The notes beneath the pieces are model-generated. The model did no database searches. It was not told the origin of the DNA and was given only the letters and a program-made list of their open reading frames with translations. DNA of 64,000 nt, taken from Cellulophaga sp. HaHaR_3_176 (GTDB lineage: Bacteria > Bacteroidota > Bacteroidia > Flavobacteriales > Flavobacteriaceae). Shown piece by piece: positions 18,456 to 27,895 of this stretch. Each line of letters begins with the position of its first letter. Within the stretch, counting starts at the first letter, position 1. A program made the position numbers and the translations under genes. Where the stretch lies: the NCBI RefSeq assembly GCF_019021925.1, contig NZ_CP058990.1, positions 2,320,001 to 2,384,000 of the forward strand. The letters run 5' to 3'.

Positions 18456-19235
18456 ATGGAATGCAAAAATTGCAATCTCACCTTAGAAGACAATCATAAT
18501 TTTTGCACTGATTGTGGAGCGAAAGTGATTAGAAATAGAATTACTACAAATAACCTTTGGTACGATTTCACAGAGCAATTTTTTAATTTAGATAATACTT
18601 TCCTACTTACTTTCAAACATTTATTTACAAAACCTGAAACAGTAATAGGCGGTTATATAGATGGCGTTCGAAAAAAATACATGAACCCTATAAGCTACCT
18701 AACAGTAGCATTAACATTAACAGGACTTATGGTTTTCTTTTTAAAAAGAACATTTCCTGAAGGGATTGATTTTGATATATTTAAAACAGGTATTTATAGC
18801 CCTGAAACATCTAAAAAAATGACAGACTTTCTGTTTGCTTTTTATTCGATACTCTATATATTATACATTCCTATTTTAGCTGCGTGTGGTTGGTTATCAT
18901 TTAAAAATAAGAATTATTATTATTCTGAATTTATCGTCTCTTTTATATATAGTCAAGCTCAATTAAGTTTTATTTCAGTATTTACAACATTACTAACTAT
19001 AAGTATAGCTCCTAGTTTGTACACGCTTTTATCTATGCTATCATTATTAATTATGATTAGTTATAGCTTATACGTAATGAAAAGAATATCTGATCAGAAA
19101 AAAGGAGAATTTTTACCAAGCGCACTTATATTTCTAGTTATGTTTGGTTTCGGTTTTTTTATATTATCTATACTTCAATTTATTTTGATGTATATGTATG
19201 GAGTTATATCATTTGAAGCTTTTATACCTAAATAA
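18456..19235 (+). CDS. DUF3667 zinc-ribbon membrane protein
   Basis: A 259-residue protein with an N-terminal zinc-ribbon (CKNCNLTLEDNHNFCTDCGAK), then the conserved patch TFKHLFTKPETVIGGYIDG and KKYMNPISYLTVA, and about five transmembrane helices. This layout matches DUF3667, a Bacteroidota family of unknown function. It lies 29 bases after cdaA on the same strand, and its stop is two bases from the stop of the convergent ABC transporter gene. No function can be assigned. Confidence 0.8.
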   Translation: MECKNCNLTLEDNHNFCTDCGAKVIRNRITTNNLWYDFTEQFFNLDNTFLLTFKHLFTKPETVIGGYIDGVRKKYMNPISYLTVALTLTGLMVFFLKRTFPEGIDFDIFKTGIYSPETSKKMTDFLFAFYSILYILYIPILAACGWLSFKNKNYYYSEFIVSFIYSQAQLSFISVFTTLLTISIAPSLYTLLSMLSLLIMISYSLYVMKRISDQKKGEFLPSALIFLVMFGFGFFILSILQFILMYMYGVISFEAFIPK

Positions 19236-19237
19236 AA

Positions 19238-21004
19238 TTAAGCAACTTCATCAGCTGAAAACTGAGCTTCGTAAAGGCTATTGTAGTACCCGCCATTTTT
19301 AAGAAGTTCTTTATGGCTACCCATTTCAACAATACGTCCAGCATCCATAACTATAATTTTATCTGCTTTTTTTATGGTAGCTAAACGGTGAGCTATTATA
19401 ATAGAAGTTCTACCTTCAGTTATCTTATCTGTTGCTTTCTGTATTAATTGCTCTGAATATGTATCAACAGACGATGTAGCTTCATCTAAAACCAATATAC
19501 TAGGATTACTTACATATGCTCTTAAAAAAGCTATTAATTGACGCTGACCACTTGAAAGCATCGCACCACGTTCTTTAACATTGTAGTTATAACCTTCCGG
19601 TAAACTCGATATAAAATCATGTACTCCAATTTCTTTTGCCGCAGCTTCAATATGCTCAATAGTTACATTGCTATCTTTTAAAGAAATATTGTTTGCAATT
19701 GTATCTGCAAAAAGAAAAACATCTTGCAGTACTACAGCTATTTTAGATCTTAACGATTTTAATTTAAAATCGTTAATCGCAACTCCATCAACGGAAATAA
19801 CTCCTGAATTTATTTCGTAAAAACGGTTTAATAAATTTATTATAGTCGATTTTCCTGCTCCTGTTGAGCCTACAATAGCAACAGTTTCTCCTGCTTTTAC
19901 ACCAAATGAAATACCATGTAAAACTTCTTCATCATCTAAATAACCAAAACGTACATCTTTAAACTCTATAGCTCCTTTTACAGATTCTACTTCTACATCT
20001 CCAGAATCTTCAATCTGACTATCTGTATCTAGTATTTTAAAAACTCTGTTCGCTGCTACCATACCCATCTGTAAAGTATTAAACTTATCTGCTATTTGCC
20101 TTAATGGCCTAAAAAGCATATCAGAAAGAAGTATAAAAGCAAAGATTGCTCCATATTCGCTTACTCCAACACCTGCAACATTTAATAATCCGCCATACCA
20201 AACAATTAAACCAATTGCTATAGACGATACTATTTCTGCGATTGGAAAAAAGATTGAGTTATACCAAACTGTTTTTAACCAAGCATCCCTATGCTTTTTA
20301 TTTATTTCTCTAAACTTTTCTTTTTCAATTTCTTCGCGATTAAATAAATGAACGATTTTCATTCCTGTAATGCGCTCTTGAACAAAAGAATTTAAATTAG
20401 AAACCTGAGTTCTAACTTCTGTAAAAGCTATTTTCATTGCTTTCTGAAACACTCTTGTTGCATATGCTATAACAGGCATTAAAGCAAAAACAATTAAAGC
20501 TAATCTCCAGTTTTGATAAACCATTACACCACCAACAACTATCATTTTCAATAGATCGGCTACGATTACGAAAAAGCCTTGACTGAAAACCTCTCCTATT
20601 CGTTGCATATCAGAAACTGCTCTAGTTACCAAAAGCCCTATAGATGAATTGTCGAAATATTTCATTTTAAAACCAACCATTTTTCCAAAAAGGTCTATCC
20701 TAACATCTTTTATTACAGATTCGCCTAACCAGTTTGCGTAATAATTAAAACCAAGCTGACTTATTACTTGTCCTAACAAAACTACAATCATAGCAATAGT
20801 TAAGTACAATAGCTTATCTGCATCTTTTAATGTAATAGCTTCATCTACAATATTACCAACTATAATAGCAGTCATAACAGCAAAACCTGACAATAAAATT
20901 GCCGCAATTGCCACTCCGTAAAAAGTTACTCTATAAGGTTTTGTATAGGCTATTAACCTTTTAAACAAAATCAAATCAAATGCTTTTCCTGACTTACTAT
21001 CCAT
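19238..21004 (-). CDS. ABC exporter half-transporter (MsbA-like permease-ATPase fusion)
   Basis: A 588-residue fused half-transporter that should work as a homodimer in the inner membrane. The N-terminal ~310 residues form six helices of a type I exporter. The ATPase domain has Walker A GSTGAGKST near residue 380, Q-loop VVLQDVF, signature LSSGQRQ, Walker B ILVLDEAT and the H-loop in IIIAHRL. Lipid or drug export is the family role. The substrate cannot be read from the sequence. It is followed upstream by truA with a two-base gap, suggesting one transcript. Confidence 0.93.
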   Translation of the reverse strand: MDSKSGKAFDLILFKRLIAYTKPYRVTFYGVAIAAILLSGFAVMTAIIVGNIVDEAITLKDADKLLYLTIAMIVVLLGQVISQLGFNYYANWLGESVIKDVRIDLFGKMVGFKMKYFDNSSIGLLVTRAVSDMQRIGEVFSQGFFVIVADLLKMIVVGGVMVYQNWRLALIVFALMPVIAYATRVFQKAMKIAFTEVRTQVSNLNSFVQERITGMKIVHLFNREEIEKEKFREINKKHRDAWLKTVWYNSIFFPIAEIVSSIAIGLIVWYGGLLNVAGVGVSEYGAIFAFILLSDMLFRPLRQIADKFNTLQMGMVAANRVFKILDTDSQIEDSGDVEVESVKGAIEFKDVRFGYLDDEEVLHGISFGVKAGETVAIVGSTGAGKSTIINLLNRFYEINSGVISVDGVAINDFKLKSLRSKIAVVLQDVFLFADTIANNISLKDSNVTIEHIEAAAKEIGVHDFISSLPEGYNYNVKERGAMLSSGQRQLIAFLRAYVSNPSILVLDEATSSVDTYSEQLIQKATDKITEGRTSIIIAHRLATIKKADKIIVMDAGRIVEMGSHKELLKNGGYYNSLYEAQFSADEVA

Positions 21005-21006
21005 AC

Positions 21007-21750
21007 TTATTTATACAATTTTTCGGGGTACAAAACCTTCGTCAAATATAATCCTTTTGCAGGCACTGAAACCCCTGCTTTACACCGATTTTTGCTTTTT
21101 ATAATAGCTTTAACACTATTGATTTCTGATTTACCCAAACCAACATCTAACAAAGTACCGACTATAGCCCTTACCATGTTTCTTAAAAATCGATCTGCTG
21201 TTATCGTAAAAACCAAAACTCCATTTTTATTTTCCCAATATGCCTCTCGTATATCACATAAAAAGGTATTCACTTCTGTATTTGATTTTGAGAAACACTC
21301 AAAATCTGTATGTTCCAATAAAACCGCAGCAGCCTTATTCATTTTTTCAACATCTAATGGATATTTTATATAATAAGCATGCCCTGTATAAAATGGATTT
21401 TTTTGTTGAACAATCCAATACTCATAAGTTCTTGATGATGCATCAAACCTAGCATGAGCTTCGTCTTTAGTTTCAAAAACTTTCTGAACAGCTATATCTT
21501 GCGGTAACAATGAATTTAAACGATATTCTAGATTTTTTAAATCCTTTATCTCTGAAAAATCGAAATGGGCATACATTTGTTTTGCATGTACTCCTGCATC
21601 TGTTCTACCAGCCCCCATTAAAGAAACTTTTTCTCTTAATAATTTAGAGAAAGCGTCTTCTAAAACTTCTTGAACTGTAATTGCATTAGGCTGTTTTTGC
21701 CATCCGTGGTATTGCTCTCCGAGGTATGAAAAAGCGACAAAATATCTCAA
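21007..21750 (-). CDS. truA: tRNA pseudouridine(38-40) synthase
   Basis: A 247-residue enzyme that makes pseudouridine at positions 38-40 of the tRNA anticodon arm. The catalytic aspartate lies in MGAGRTDAGVHA. ADRFLRNMVRAIVGTLLDVG and the N-terminal FSYLGEQYHGWQKQPNA are also typical. Translation probably starts at the TTG at 21748-21750: the frame is closed by a stop four codons upstream and no ATG fits. A TAnnTTTG promoter box lies 25 bases upstream. The ABC exporter gene follows after two bases. Confidence 0.96.
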   Translation of the reverse strand: MRYFVAFSYLGEQYHGWQKQPNAITVQEVLEDAFSKLLREKVSLMGAGRTDAGVHAKQMYAHFDFSEIKDLKNLEYRLNSLLPQDIAVQKVFETKDEAHARFDASSRTYEYWIVQQKNPFYTGHAYYIKYPLDVEKMNKAAAVLLEHTDFECFSKSNTEVNTFLCDIREAYWENKNGVLVFTITADRFLRNMVRAIVGTLLDVGLGKSEINSVKAIIKSKNRCKAGVSVPAKGLYLTKVLYPEKLYK

Positions 21751-21775
21751 TCGAATACACTATTTTTGTGAACTA

Positions 21776-21783
21776 CAAAGGTA
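21776..21783 (-). promoter_or_regulatory. TAnnTTTG -7 box upstream of truA
   Basis: The minus strand reads TACCTTTG, an exact match to the Bacteroidota -7 element, 25 bases before the TTG start of truA. I see no TTG at the usual -33 distance, so the promoter call rests on one box. Confidence 0.45.
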
Positions 21784-21853
21784 AGAAAGAAAAACTGAAT
21801 TGAATTTAACTCTTACTACTGTACTTTATTGATTTCATCTTTCAAATTATTCC

Positions 21854-22348
21854 ATGACCCGAATTCTTTTACTTTCTGACACACACAGCCACATTGATGA
21901 TTCTATTTTAAAATACGCAAAAAAAGCTGACGAAATTTGGCATGCAGGTGATATTGGATCGTTAAACGTTACCGATACTTTAAAAAAAGTAAAACCACTG
22001 CGTGGCGTTTATGGTAATATTGATGATAATGTTGCTCAAATGGAATTTCCGTTAGATAACAGATTTATGTGTGAAGGTGTTGATGTTTGGATTACGCACA
22101 TAGGTGGATACCCTAATAAATACTACCCTAGAATTCGCGAAGAAATTAAATTGAACACTCCTAAATTATTCATTAGTGGTCATTCACATATTTTAAAAGT
22201 TATGTGGGACAAAAAATTAAACCTTTTACACATGAACCCTGGTGCTTGTGGCAAACATGGTTTTCATCAAGTACGTACTATGCTGCAATTTGTAATTGAT
22301 GGAGAAGATATTAAAGATTTAGAAATTATAGAGCTAGGTCAACGATAA
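21854..22348 (+). CDS. YfcE/MJ0936-type metallophosphoesterase
   Basis: A 164-residue calcineurin-like phosphodiesterase of the small YfcE group. The metal-binding motifs are all present: LLLSDTHSH, WHAGDIGS, VYGNIDD, ITHIGG, ISGHSHI and the terminal NPGACGKHG. It would hydrolyse a phosphodiester in the cytosol. The natural substrate is unknown. It stands alone on the plus strand between truA and a terminator shared with the next convergent gene. Confidence 0.9.
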   Translation: MTRILLLSDTHSHIDDSILKYAKKADEIWHAGDIGSLNVTDTLKKVKPLRGVYGNIDDNVAQMEFPLDNRFMCEGVDVWITHIGGYPNKYYPRIREEIKLNTPKLFISGHSHILKVMWDKKLNLLHMNPGACGKHGFHQVRTMLQFVIDGEDIKDLEIIELGQR

Positions 22349-22369
22349 AAATTAAACACCATATTTTAA

Positions 22370-22417
22370 AATAAAAAAGAGGATAATTACATTAAAGTAA
22401 CTACCGTCTTTTTTATT
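22370..22417. terminator. Bidirectional hairpin terminator between yfcE-like and convergent gene
   Basis: A long imperfect inverted repeat (22370-22390 with 22397-22417) with A- and T-rich ends lies between two convergent genes. The T-tract can serve either strand. Confidence 0.75.
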
Positions 22418-22427
22418 CTAAGTAAAT

Positions 22428-23972
22428 TTATTCACATGTATTTAGAGCGTTACTAAAAGCTATTAAACTTTCTTGCGTGTTTTTAAATTCCCCCGCTTCA
22501 ACTCTGGTTTTTAATGCTGGACAACTTTCACAAAAAGAAGCTAACTCTTTATTAAATCCAAAAACAAAATCTTTTCCCATTGTTGAAACACCTTTTTCTG
22601 AACCATTTAACAGAAGCACAAACTCACTACCCATATGTTCATAAAGGCTAAATTTAGCACCTTCTACTAATGCTTTAGTAAACTTAAGAGATGGTTCTGA
22701 ATCACTTTCTATTGATGATTGAAAGTTGACAACAACATAAATATCTCCGTTCGCAACCACCATTTTTTTAACTCCTGTTGCCTCAAAAATTTGTTGTTCT
22801 TCATTTTCCGAATTGAAAAAATTAGCAACCGAACTCATTTTAGATAATTCATTTGCTGTTACATTAGTTTGCAGAGTATCATTTTCAATTGTTATTAAAA
22901 AGGCTATTGATTTTTCTGAATTATCTTCTGGTGTTTCTACAAAAACTTCTGTAACAACAGGCTCATCAGAAATATCCTCTGTTATAACCTCAAGATGCCT
23001 AGTTGTTGTTGCATTAGCCTTCAGTAACTCAATTAATCTATCAGCCCCTTCTATAATTCTTTTACCGTCATTTTTATCATAATCGTTTGCTATTAGCTTT
23101 TCAGCATACTCTTTTGCTTTTTCTGGCTGATCTAATTTTAAGTACATCAAAGCTGTATTATAATAACTAGCGTATCTTATTTTTTTGGATTTTTTATCAT
23201 CACCCGAATATCTTGAAACTACATCATTAAAATAATCTTCATATTTTTTAACGCTTTCTACTTGAGCATCTATTGGTTGATCATATTCTACCTCATCAAA
23301 AATTCTAATTAAATTTTCTGCTACTTCTTGATGTTTTGATGTTTCTGGATGTTTTTTAGATGCTAGTATCCAAAAATTATTAGAATTAGTACTTGTATAA
23401 GGAACATAACCATAATCACTATTAATTTTATAATAAACACGAGACTCCATAGCTTTACGATGCTTTGTTCTAAATTCGTTTCTAATAGTGTAACGATTCG
23501 TATTATAATATTTACTTGCTGCCGAATAAGACGTAAATGTAGAACTTGAATACCTATCTGATTCTGAATAAGAATAAGAATCACTCTCTTCTGAATCACT
23601 ATTATTTATTGATAAAGAACCTGAAGAAGAAAAACTAGTAACTGCACTATAATAATACTTTGTAGACGTAACGTTACCATCTTTATCTTTTTCCTCGACT
23701 TTATCTTTTACAATTTCAACTTCGCCTACTTTAGTTCCGTTAAAATCGAACCTAAGGTCTATAGTACCATTGGCTGCTATTTTAGTAAAACCAGATAATC
23801 TAATGCCACTTGTATTACTTGAATATATTCTTTTAGAATTATCTAATATTGGTTTTGATGGAAGCTTTACATAAGAAACCTTAAAATATTCTCTATTTAA
23901 ATTTGCACTCTGTGCAAAAGATGATAATTGTGAACCTAAAAATAAAATAAATAAAAAAATACATTTTTTCAT
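22428..23972 (-). CDS. Unrecognised secreted protein with Ser/Tyr-rich and TPR-like segments
   Basis: A 514-residue exported protein that I do not recognise. I chose the ATG at 23970-23972, which gives a signal peptide ending in SSFAQS; the frame extends 63 bases further upstream without need. The N-terminal ~110 residues look like a beta domain. A Ser/Tyr-rich stretch (SESDRYSSSTFTSYSAASKY) follows. A TPR-like helix pair is visible at about residues 255-315 (YYNTALMYLKLDQPEKAKEYAEKLI), and the C-terminal ~150 residues form another mixed domain. No catalytic motif, no lipobox and no type IX C-terminal signal are visible. It is convergent with the yfcE-like gene. Confidence 0.75.
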   Translation of the reverse strand: MKKCIFLFILFLGSQLSSFAQSANLNREYFKVSYVKLPSKPILDNSKRIYSSNTSGIRLSGFTKIAANGTIDLRFDFNGTKVGEVEIVKDKVEEKDKDGNVTSTKYYYSAVTSFSSSGSLSINNSDSEESDSYSYSESDRYSSSTFTSYSAASKYYNTNRYTIRNEFRTKHRKAMESRVYYKINSDYGYVPYTSTNSNNFWILASKKHPETSKHQEVAENLIRIFDEVEYDQPIDAQVESVKKYEDYFNDVVSRYSGDDKKSKKIRYASYYNTALMYLKLDQPEKAKEYAEKLIANDYDKNDGKRIIEGADRLIELLKANATTTRHLEVITEDISDEPVVTEVFVETPEDNSEKSIAFLITIENDTLQTNVTANELSKMSSVANFFNSENEEQQIFEATGVKKMVVANGDIYVVVNFQSSIESDSEPSLKFTKALVEGAKFSLYEHMGSEFVLLLNGSEKGVSTMGKDFVFGFNKELASFCESCPALKTRVEAGEFKNTQESLIAFSNALNTCE

Positions 23973-24083
23973 GAAACAATTGTTTGCTGTTAAAATTATG
24001 TTAACGAATAAAGTCAACTCTAACAACAAAAACAAATATTTACATAGAAAATTATCTTCATTTTTTTAATTAGAAAATAAAAA

Positions 24084-24106
24084 ACCCGGGAACAACCCCG
24101 GGTTTA
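24084..24106 (-). terminator. Rho-independent terminator after the DUF4293 gene
   Basis: The GC-rich repeat AACCCGGG / CCCGGGTT around a short loop is followed on the minus strand by TTTTTTATTTT. It lies just past the stop codon of the DUF4293 gene. Confidence 0.85.
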
Positions 24107-24134
24107 ACGCACTAATACTACTAAGATGTTAGGC

Positions 24135-24545
24135 TTAACGTAAGCGATCAACAGATTTTACAAGATCCTCATCCTTCCTAATTGCCTTGTTGGCCAAGAC
24201 TAAAAAAACGATAGAAAAAATAGGAATCAGCATCCCAATACCTTTCTCTGAAACCAAAGTTTCTCCAGATAAATTTAGCGATCGATAAACGAAAAATCCT
24301 AGTAAAAAAAGATTTAATATCATATTCAGTCTGTTTGCAACAAATTGATTTTGTCTTTTCTTAAATAAAACTATAGCTATTAAAGCCAAAACAGCAGAAA
24401 CATAAAATGCTGCAGAAATTAAAATATCATTCTGAGCATATATATGAGTTCCATTTGAATCTGACCATAGATTAACCCAAAACGGTAAAGCTGCAGTTAA
24501 AAGTATAACTATTAGTAAATATAATGTTTGGATTCTTTGAATCAT
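24135..24545 (-). CDS. DUF4293 four-helix membrane protein
   Basis: A 136-residue integral membrane protein with four hydrophobic helices, beginning MIQRIQTLYLLIVILLTAALPFW, the characteristic start of DUF4293. It ends in a charged tail. Function unknown. It is divergent from rho, a pairing often seen in Bacteroidota. A TTG-19-TTATTTTG promoter lies just upstream and a strong terminator just downstream, so it is probably monocistronic. Confidence 0.88.
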   Translation of the reverse strand: MIQRIQTLYLLIVILLTAALPFWVNLWSDSNGTHIYAQNDILISAAFYVSAVLALIAIVLFKKRQNQFVANRLNMILNLFLLGFFVYRSLNLSGETLVSEKGIGMLIPIFSIVFLVLANKAIRKDEDLVKSVDRLR

Positions 24546-24569
24546 TCTTTAAATTAAAATTTAAGACTG

Positions 24570-24599
24570 CAAAATAACTGTCTTTTTAAGAAATATCAA
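24570..24599 (-). promoter_or_regulatory. Promoter of the DUF4293 gene
   Basis: On the minus strand TTG (24599-24597) is followed after 19 bases by TTATTTTG (24577-24570), one mismatch from TAnnTTTG. The start codon is 24 bases downstream. Confidence 0.5.
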
Positions 24600-24737
24600 T
24601 GAAATATTGAAAATAATTTGTAATATTGTCTCGAAGTACAATAATACTTACCAATTTTAGGACATCGTTCCATAAACTATCAAGATCACAAGAATACACT
24701 TCCAATTTTAAAAGACGTATAATTTATCCAATTATTA

Positions 24738-26438
24738 ATGTTTGAGATTTCAGATTTAAAATCAAAAAAGCTTCCTGAGCTTCAAGAGATTGCCAACGGT
24801 TTAAACGTACCTAAGTACAAAACCTTAAAAAAATTAGACCTTGTATATCAAATTTTAGATGTACAAGCTGCCAACCCAAAAGTTGTTCAAGAGGCAATAA
24901 GTAAAACTGCTCCTGTAGATATTACAGAAAAGCCTAAGGCTAGAGAACCAAGGCCTAAAAAACCAAGAGTAACAGCTAATAAGCCTAAAGAGGCAGATAA
25001 ACCTGCTGAAAAAACTGAAACTGTTGACACCAGAACTGAAGTTCCTGTAAAAAAACCTAAGCCAAACCCTAGGCCTAGAGCTGCAGCTCCTGCAAAAGAG
25101 AATACAACTAAACCAGAAGCGGCAGTAGCTAAAAATGATAATGCAAGTAGAGAACCTAGAGCTAATCAGCCTAGAAACCCTAATCAGAATCAAAAAAAGG
25201 AGTTTCAAAAGAAAACACCTGTACACAACAATCAAAACAAGCCTAATCCGCGTCCTAAACAGGAAAAGAATAACAATTTCGATAAGGATCTTAAAAATAG
25301 ATACAAAGAACCAGAATATGAGTTCGACAGTATTATAGCAAGTGAAGGTGTTTTAGATATCATGCAAGACGGTTACGGATTTCTACGTTCGTCTGATTAT
25401 AATTATTTATCATCACCTGATGATATATATGTATCTCAATCACAAATTCGCTTATTCGGATTAAAAACAGGAGATACTGTTTTAGGAAATGTGCGCCCAC
25501 CAAAGGAAGGTGAAAAATATTTTCCTTTAATTAAAGTAAATAAAATTAATGGTATTGACCCTCAAGTTGTACGCGATCGTGTAGCTTTCGAACATTTAAC
25601 CCCATTATTCCCTCAAGAAAAATTTAATTTATCAGATAGACAAGGAACAATATCTACAAGAATTATCGATTTATTCTCTCCTATAGGAAAAGGACAAAGA
25701 GGTATGATTGTATCGCAACCTAAATCTGGTAAAACTATGTTATTAAAAGACATAGCAAACGGTATAGCTGCAAACCACCCTGAAGTTTATCAAATTATAT
25801 TATTAATTGATGAACGACCTGAAGAGGTTACTGATATGCAACGTAATGTTCGTGGCGAGGTTGTCGCTTCTACTTTTGACAAAGAACCAACAGAACACGT
25901 TAGAGTTGCCAATATCGTTTTAGAAAAGGCCAAAAGATTAGTAGAATGTGGACACGACGTAGTTATCCTTTTAGATTCTATAACACGTTTAGCTCGTGCA
26001 TATAACACTGTACAACCTCCATCAGGTAAAGTACTAAGTGGTGGTGTAGACGCAAATGCATTACACAAACCAAAACGCTTTTTTGGAGCAGCTCGTAATA
26101 TAGAAGGCGGAGGATCACTTTCGATCATAGCTACAGCATTAACTGAAACAGGCTCTAAAATGGATGAAGTAATCTTTGAAGAATTTAAAGGTACTGGTAA
26201 CATGGAGCTACAATTAGATCGTAAGATTGCTAATCGTAGAATATTCCCTGCGATCGACCTTACATCTTCTAGTACACGTAGAGATGATTTATTACTTGAT
26301 GAAGCAACGATACAACGTATGTGGATAATGCGTAAGTACTTAGCAGATATGAACCCTGTCGAAGCTATGGAGTTTATAGAGCAACGCATCAAACAAACAA
26401 AAAACAATGAAGAATTTTTAATGACGATGAGTCAATAA
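24738..26438 (+). CDS. rho: Transcription termination factor Rho with long N-terminal insert
   Basis: A 566-residue hexameric RNA helicase that ends transcripts. It has the N-terminal Rho_N helical domain (residues 1-48), a Lys/Pro/Asn/Arg-rich low-complexity insert (about 55-190), an RNA-binding cold-shock-like domain ([20 protein letters not shown]), Walker A QPKSGKT near residue 326, [13 protein letters not shown], Walker [16 protein letters not shown], and the secondary RNA-binding region ending [12 protein letters not shown]. The enzyme is much longer than E. coli Rho because of the insert, which is common in Bacteroidota. It stands alone and ends at a clear intrinsic terminator. Confidence 0.97.
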   Translation: MFEISDLKSKKLPELQEIANGLNVPKYKTLKKLDLVYQILDVQAANPKVVQEAISKTAPVDITEKPKAREPRPKKPRVTANKPKEADKPAEKTETVDTRTEVPVKKPKPNPRPRAAAPAKENTTKPEAAVAKNDNASREPRANQPRNPNQNQKKEFQKKTPVHNNQNKPNPRPKQEKNNNFDKDLKNRYKEPEYEFDSIIASEGVLDIMQDGYGFLRSSDYNYLSSPDDIYVSQSQIRLFGLKTGDTVLGNVRPPKEGEKYFPLIKVNKINGIDPQVVRDRVAFEHLTPLFPQEKFNLSDRQGTISTRIIDLFSPIGKGQRGMIVSQPKSGKTMLLKDIANGIAANHPEVYQIILLIDERPEEVTDMQRNVRGEVVASTFDKEPTEHVRVANIVLEKAKRLVECGHDVVILLDSITRLARAYNTVQPPSGKVLSGGVDANALHKPKRFFGAARNIEGGGSLSIIATALTETGSKMDEVIFEEFKGTGNMELQLDRKIANRRIFPAIDLTSSSTRRDDLLLDEATIQRMWIMRKYLADMNPVEAMEFIEQRIKQTKNNEEFLMTMSQ

Positions 26439-26461
26439 AAACTTTTTATTTGAAATATTAA

Positions 26462-26490
26462 AACCCAATGACAGAATCATTGGGTTTTTT
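26462..26490 (+). terminator. Rho-independent terminator after rho
   Basis: AACCCAATGA (26462-26471) pairs with TCATTGGGTT (26478-26487) around a six-base loop, followed by further T residues. It lies 24 bases past the rho stop codon. Confidence 0.9.
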
Positions 26491-26646
26491 GTTATCTAAA
26501 CTTTAAGAAAGTATAGTAAATGAACTGAAAGTAAAATTATTAAACTCTCTAATTTCTTATTTTTAAATATATTTACAAAAATCACAAAAACGCCCCCTAA
26601 AATAATTGAAAAATTTACTTATTATCAATAAAAATACTGAAAGAGT

Positions 26647-27318
26647 ATGTCTAAAATAATAAACATACTCCAAGATAATTTATTCATGATATTTTATGTA
26701 ACATCATTATTATTTTCATTATTTAATTATAAGAAATACTATCACACGCCTTTAAAATATTTTCCAATTCTCTTATTCTATATTTTCTTAACAGAATACC
26801 TTGGCTTTCTAATAAAAATAGACCCTACAAAAAATCCATTTTATTCAGAGTTATATGCTAATTACAATTACGTAATCTACTTTATATATCATCAATTTTT
26901 TTTTATTTACTTCTACTTCCTTTTTTGGAAATGTTGCGTGTTAAAGAAAAATAAAAAAATCATTTTTTATGGCATAATAGGCTTTATTATCATCACTACA
27001 ACAAATGCTTTTTATAGAAACATAGCTACAAATAGGCAGTTATTTGCAGACACCTACTCCTCTATATTATTAATAATATCTATTGTACTATATTTTTCAG
27101 AAAAATTTAGAAAAATAGAACTTAGAAAGTCTATTCTTTTTTGGATAAGTATAGGCCTAGTTGTTTATCAAATAATTTATGCACCAATAAATATCATTTA
27201 CAGCTATTTAACCTACGAAACTAATTATATTTATTACCAACTTAAACCTATACATTTATCAGCTACTTATTTTATGCACTTATGTTTTATGATAGGCCTC
27301 ACCAAGAAAAAACTTTAA
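26647..27318 (+). CDS. Unrecognised multi-pass membrane protein
   Basis: A 223-residue, very hydrophobic protein with about seven predicted helices, rich in Ile, Tyr and Phe, beginning MSKIINILQDNLFMIFYVTS. There is no signal peptide cleavage site, and I see no conserved motif I recognise. The frame is open, starts with ATG and has typical AT-rich codon use, so it is likely real. Its neighbours (rho and a DUF2306-like gene) do not suggest a role. Confidence 0.65.
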   Translation: MSKIINILQDNLFMIFYVTSLLFSLFNYKKYYHTPLKYFPILLFYIFLTEYLGFLIKIDPTKNPFYSELYANYNYVIYFIYHQFFFIYFYFLFWKCCVLKKNKKIIFYGIIGFIIITTTNAFYRNIATNRQLFADTYSSILLIISIVLYFSEKFRKIELRKSILFWISIGLVVYQIIYAPINIIYSYLTYETNYIYYQLKPIHLSATYFMHLCFMIGLTKKKL

Positions 27319-27423
27319 GACCTACATTAACAAAATACAGTTCAGCATACCTCTTCCACAGTTCAGTCATCATTATCAATACCCCATAGGTTACTTTTAT
27401 TATTTTAGTAAAAAAACAACCTT

Positions 27424-27813
27424 ATGACCACAACTTACAAAATTTTAATGTTTACACATTTAATAACTGTTACACCTTGTTTATTTATTGGTGCTTATCT
27501 ATTATTATTTAGTAAAGGAACTCCTAAACATCGGTTAATTGGCAAAATCTATCTTTCGCTAATGTTTTTTACCGCTATTGTAAGTCTATTTATTCCTGCC
27601 CATGTAGGCAGCCAATTCTTAAATCACTTCGGTTGGATACATTTATTTAGCTTATTAACAATTTATTCAGTCCCCACATCCATATTAGCGATCAAAAAAG
27701 GCAATATTAGAGTTCATAAATTTAAAATGGTAAGTTTATATTTCGGAGCACTTATAATTGCAGGAGGATTCACCTTAGCACCTGGAAGATATTTACACTC
27801 TGTATTTTTTTAG
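27424..27813 (+). CDS. Small DUF2306-like membrane protein
   Basis: A 129-residue membrane protein with about four helices. Features include HLITVTPCLFIGAYLLLF, KGTPKHRLIGKIYLSLMFF and RVHKFKMVSLYFGALIIAGGF. The conserved histidines in these positions are like DUF2306/YozB-type proteins, in which they may bind a cofactor; that is a family suggestion only. It follows the previous membrane protein by 105 bases and ends before a shared terminator. Confidence 0.75.
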   Translation: MTTTYKILMFTHLITVTPCLFIGAYLLLFSKGTPKHRLIGKIYLSLMFFTAIVSLFIPAHVGSQFLNHFGWIHLFSLLTIYSVPTSILAIKKGNIRVHKFKMVSLYFGALIIAGGFTLAPGRYLHSVFF

Positions 27814-27840
27814 ATAAAACAGAGCTACGATAGAAAACAA

Positions 27841-27872
27841 AAAAGCGCTCAATCTTGAGATTGAGCGCTTTT
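27841..27872. terminator. Bidirectional terminator between the DUF2306-like gene and rpsT
   Basis: A perfect 14-bp stem, AAAAGCGCTCAATC / GATTGAGCGCTTTT, with a four-base loop lies between convergent genes. A/T ends allow use from either side. Confidence 0.9.
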
Positions 27873-27895
27873 AATATTATTAAAATTAGCTTAAA

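Noticed and set aside
24855..25235. Antisense Ser/Phe/Cys-rich frame opposite the Rho insert
   Set aside because: Explained by the low-complexity Lys/Pro-rich coding sequence on the other strand.
25790..26407. Antisense frame of 205 codons opposite rho
   Set aside because: Overlaps the most conserved Rho ATPase region; no recognisable product or start signal.
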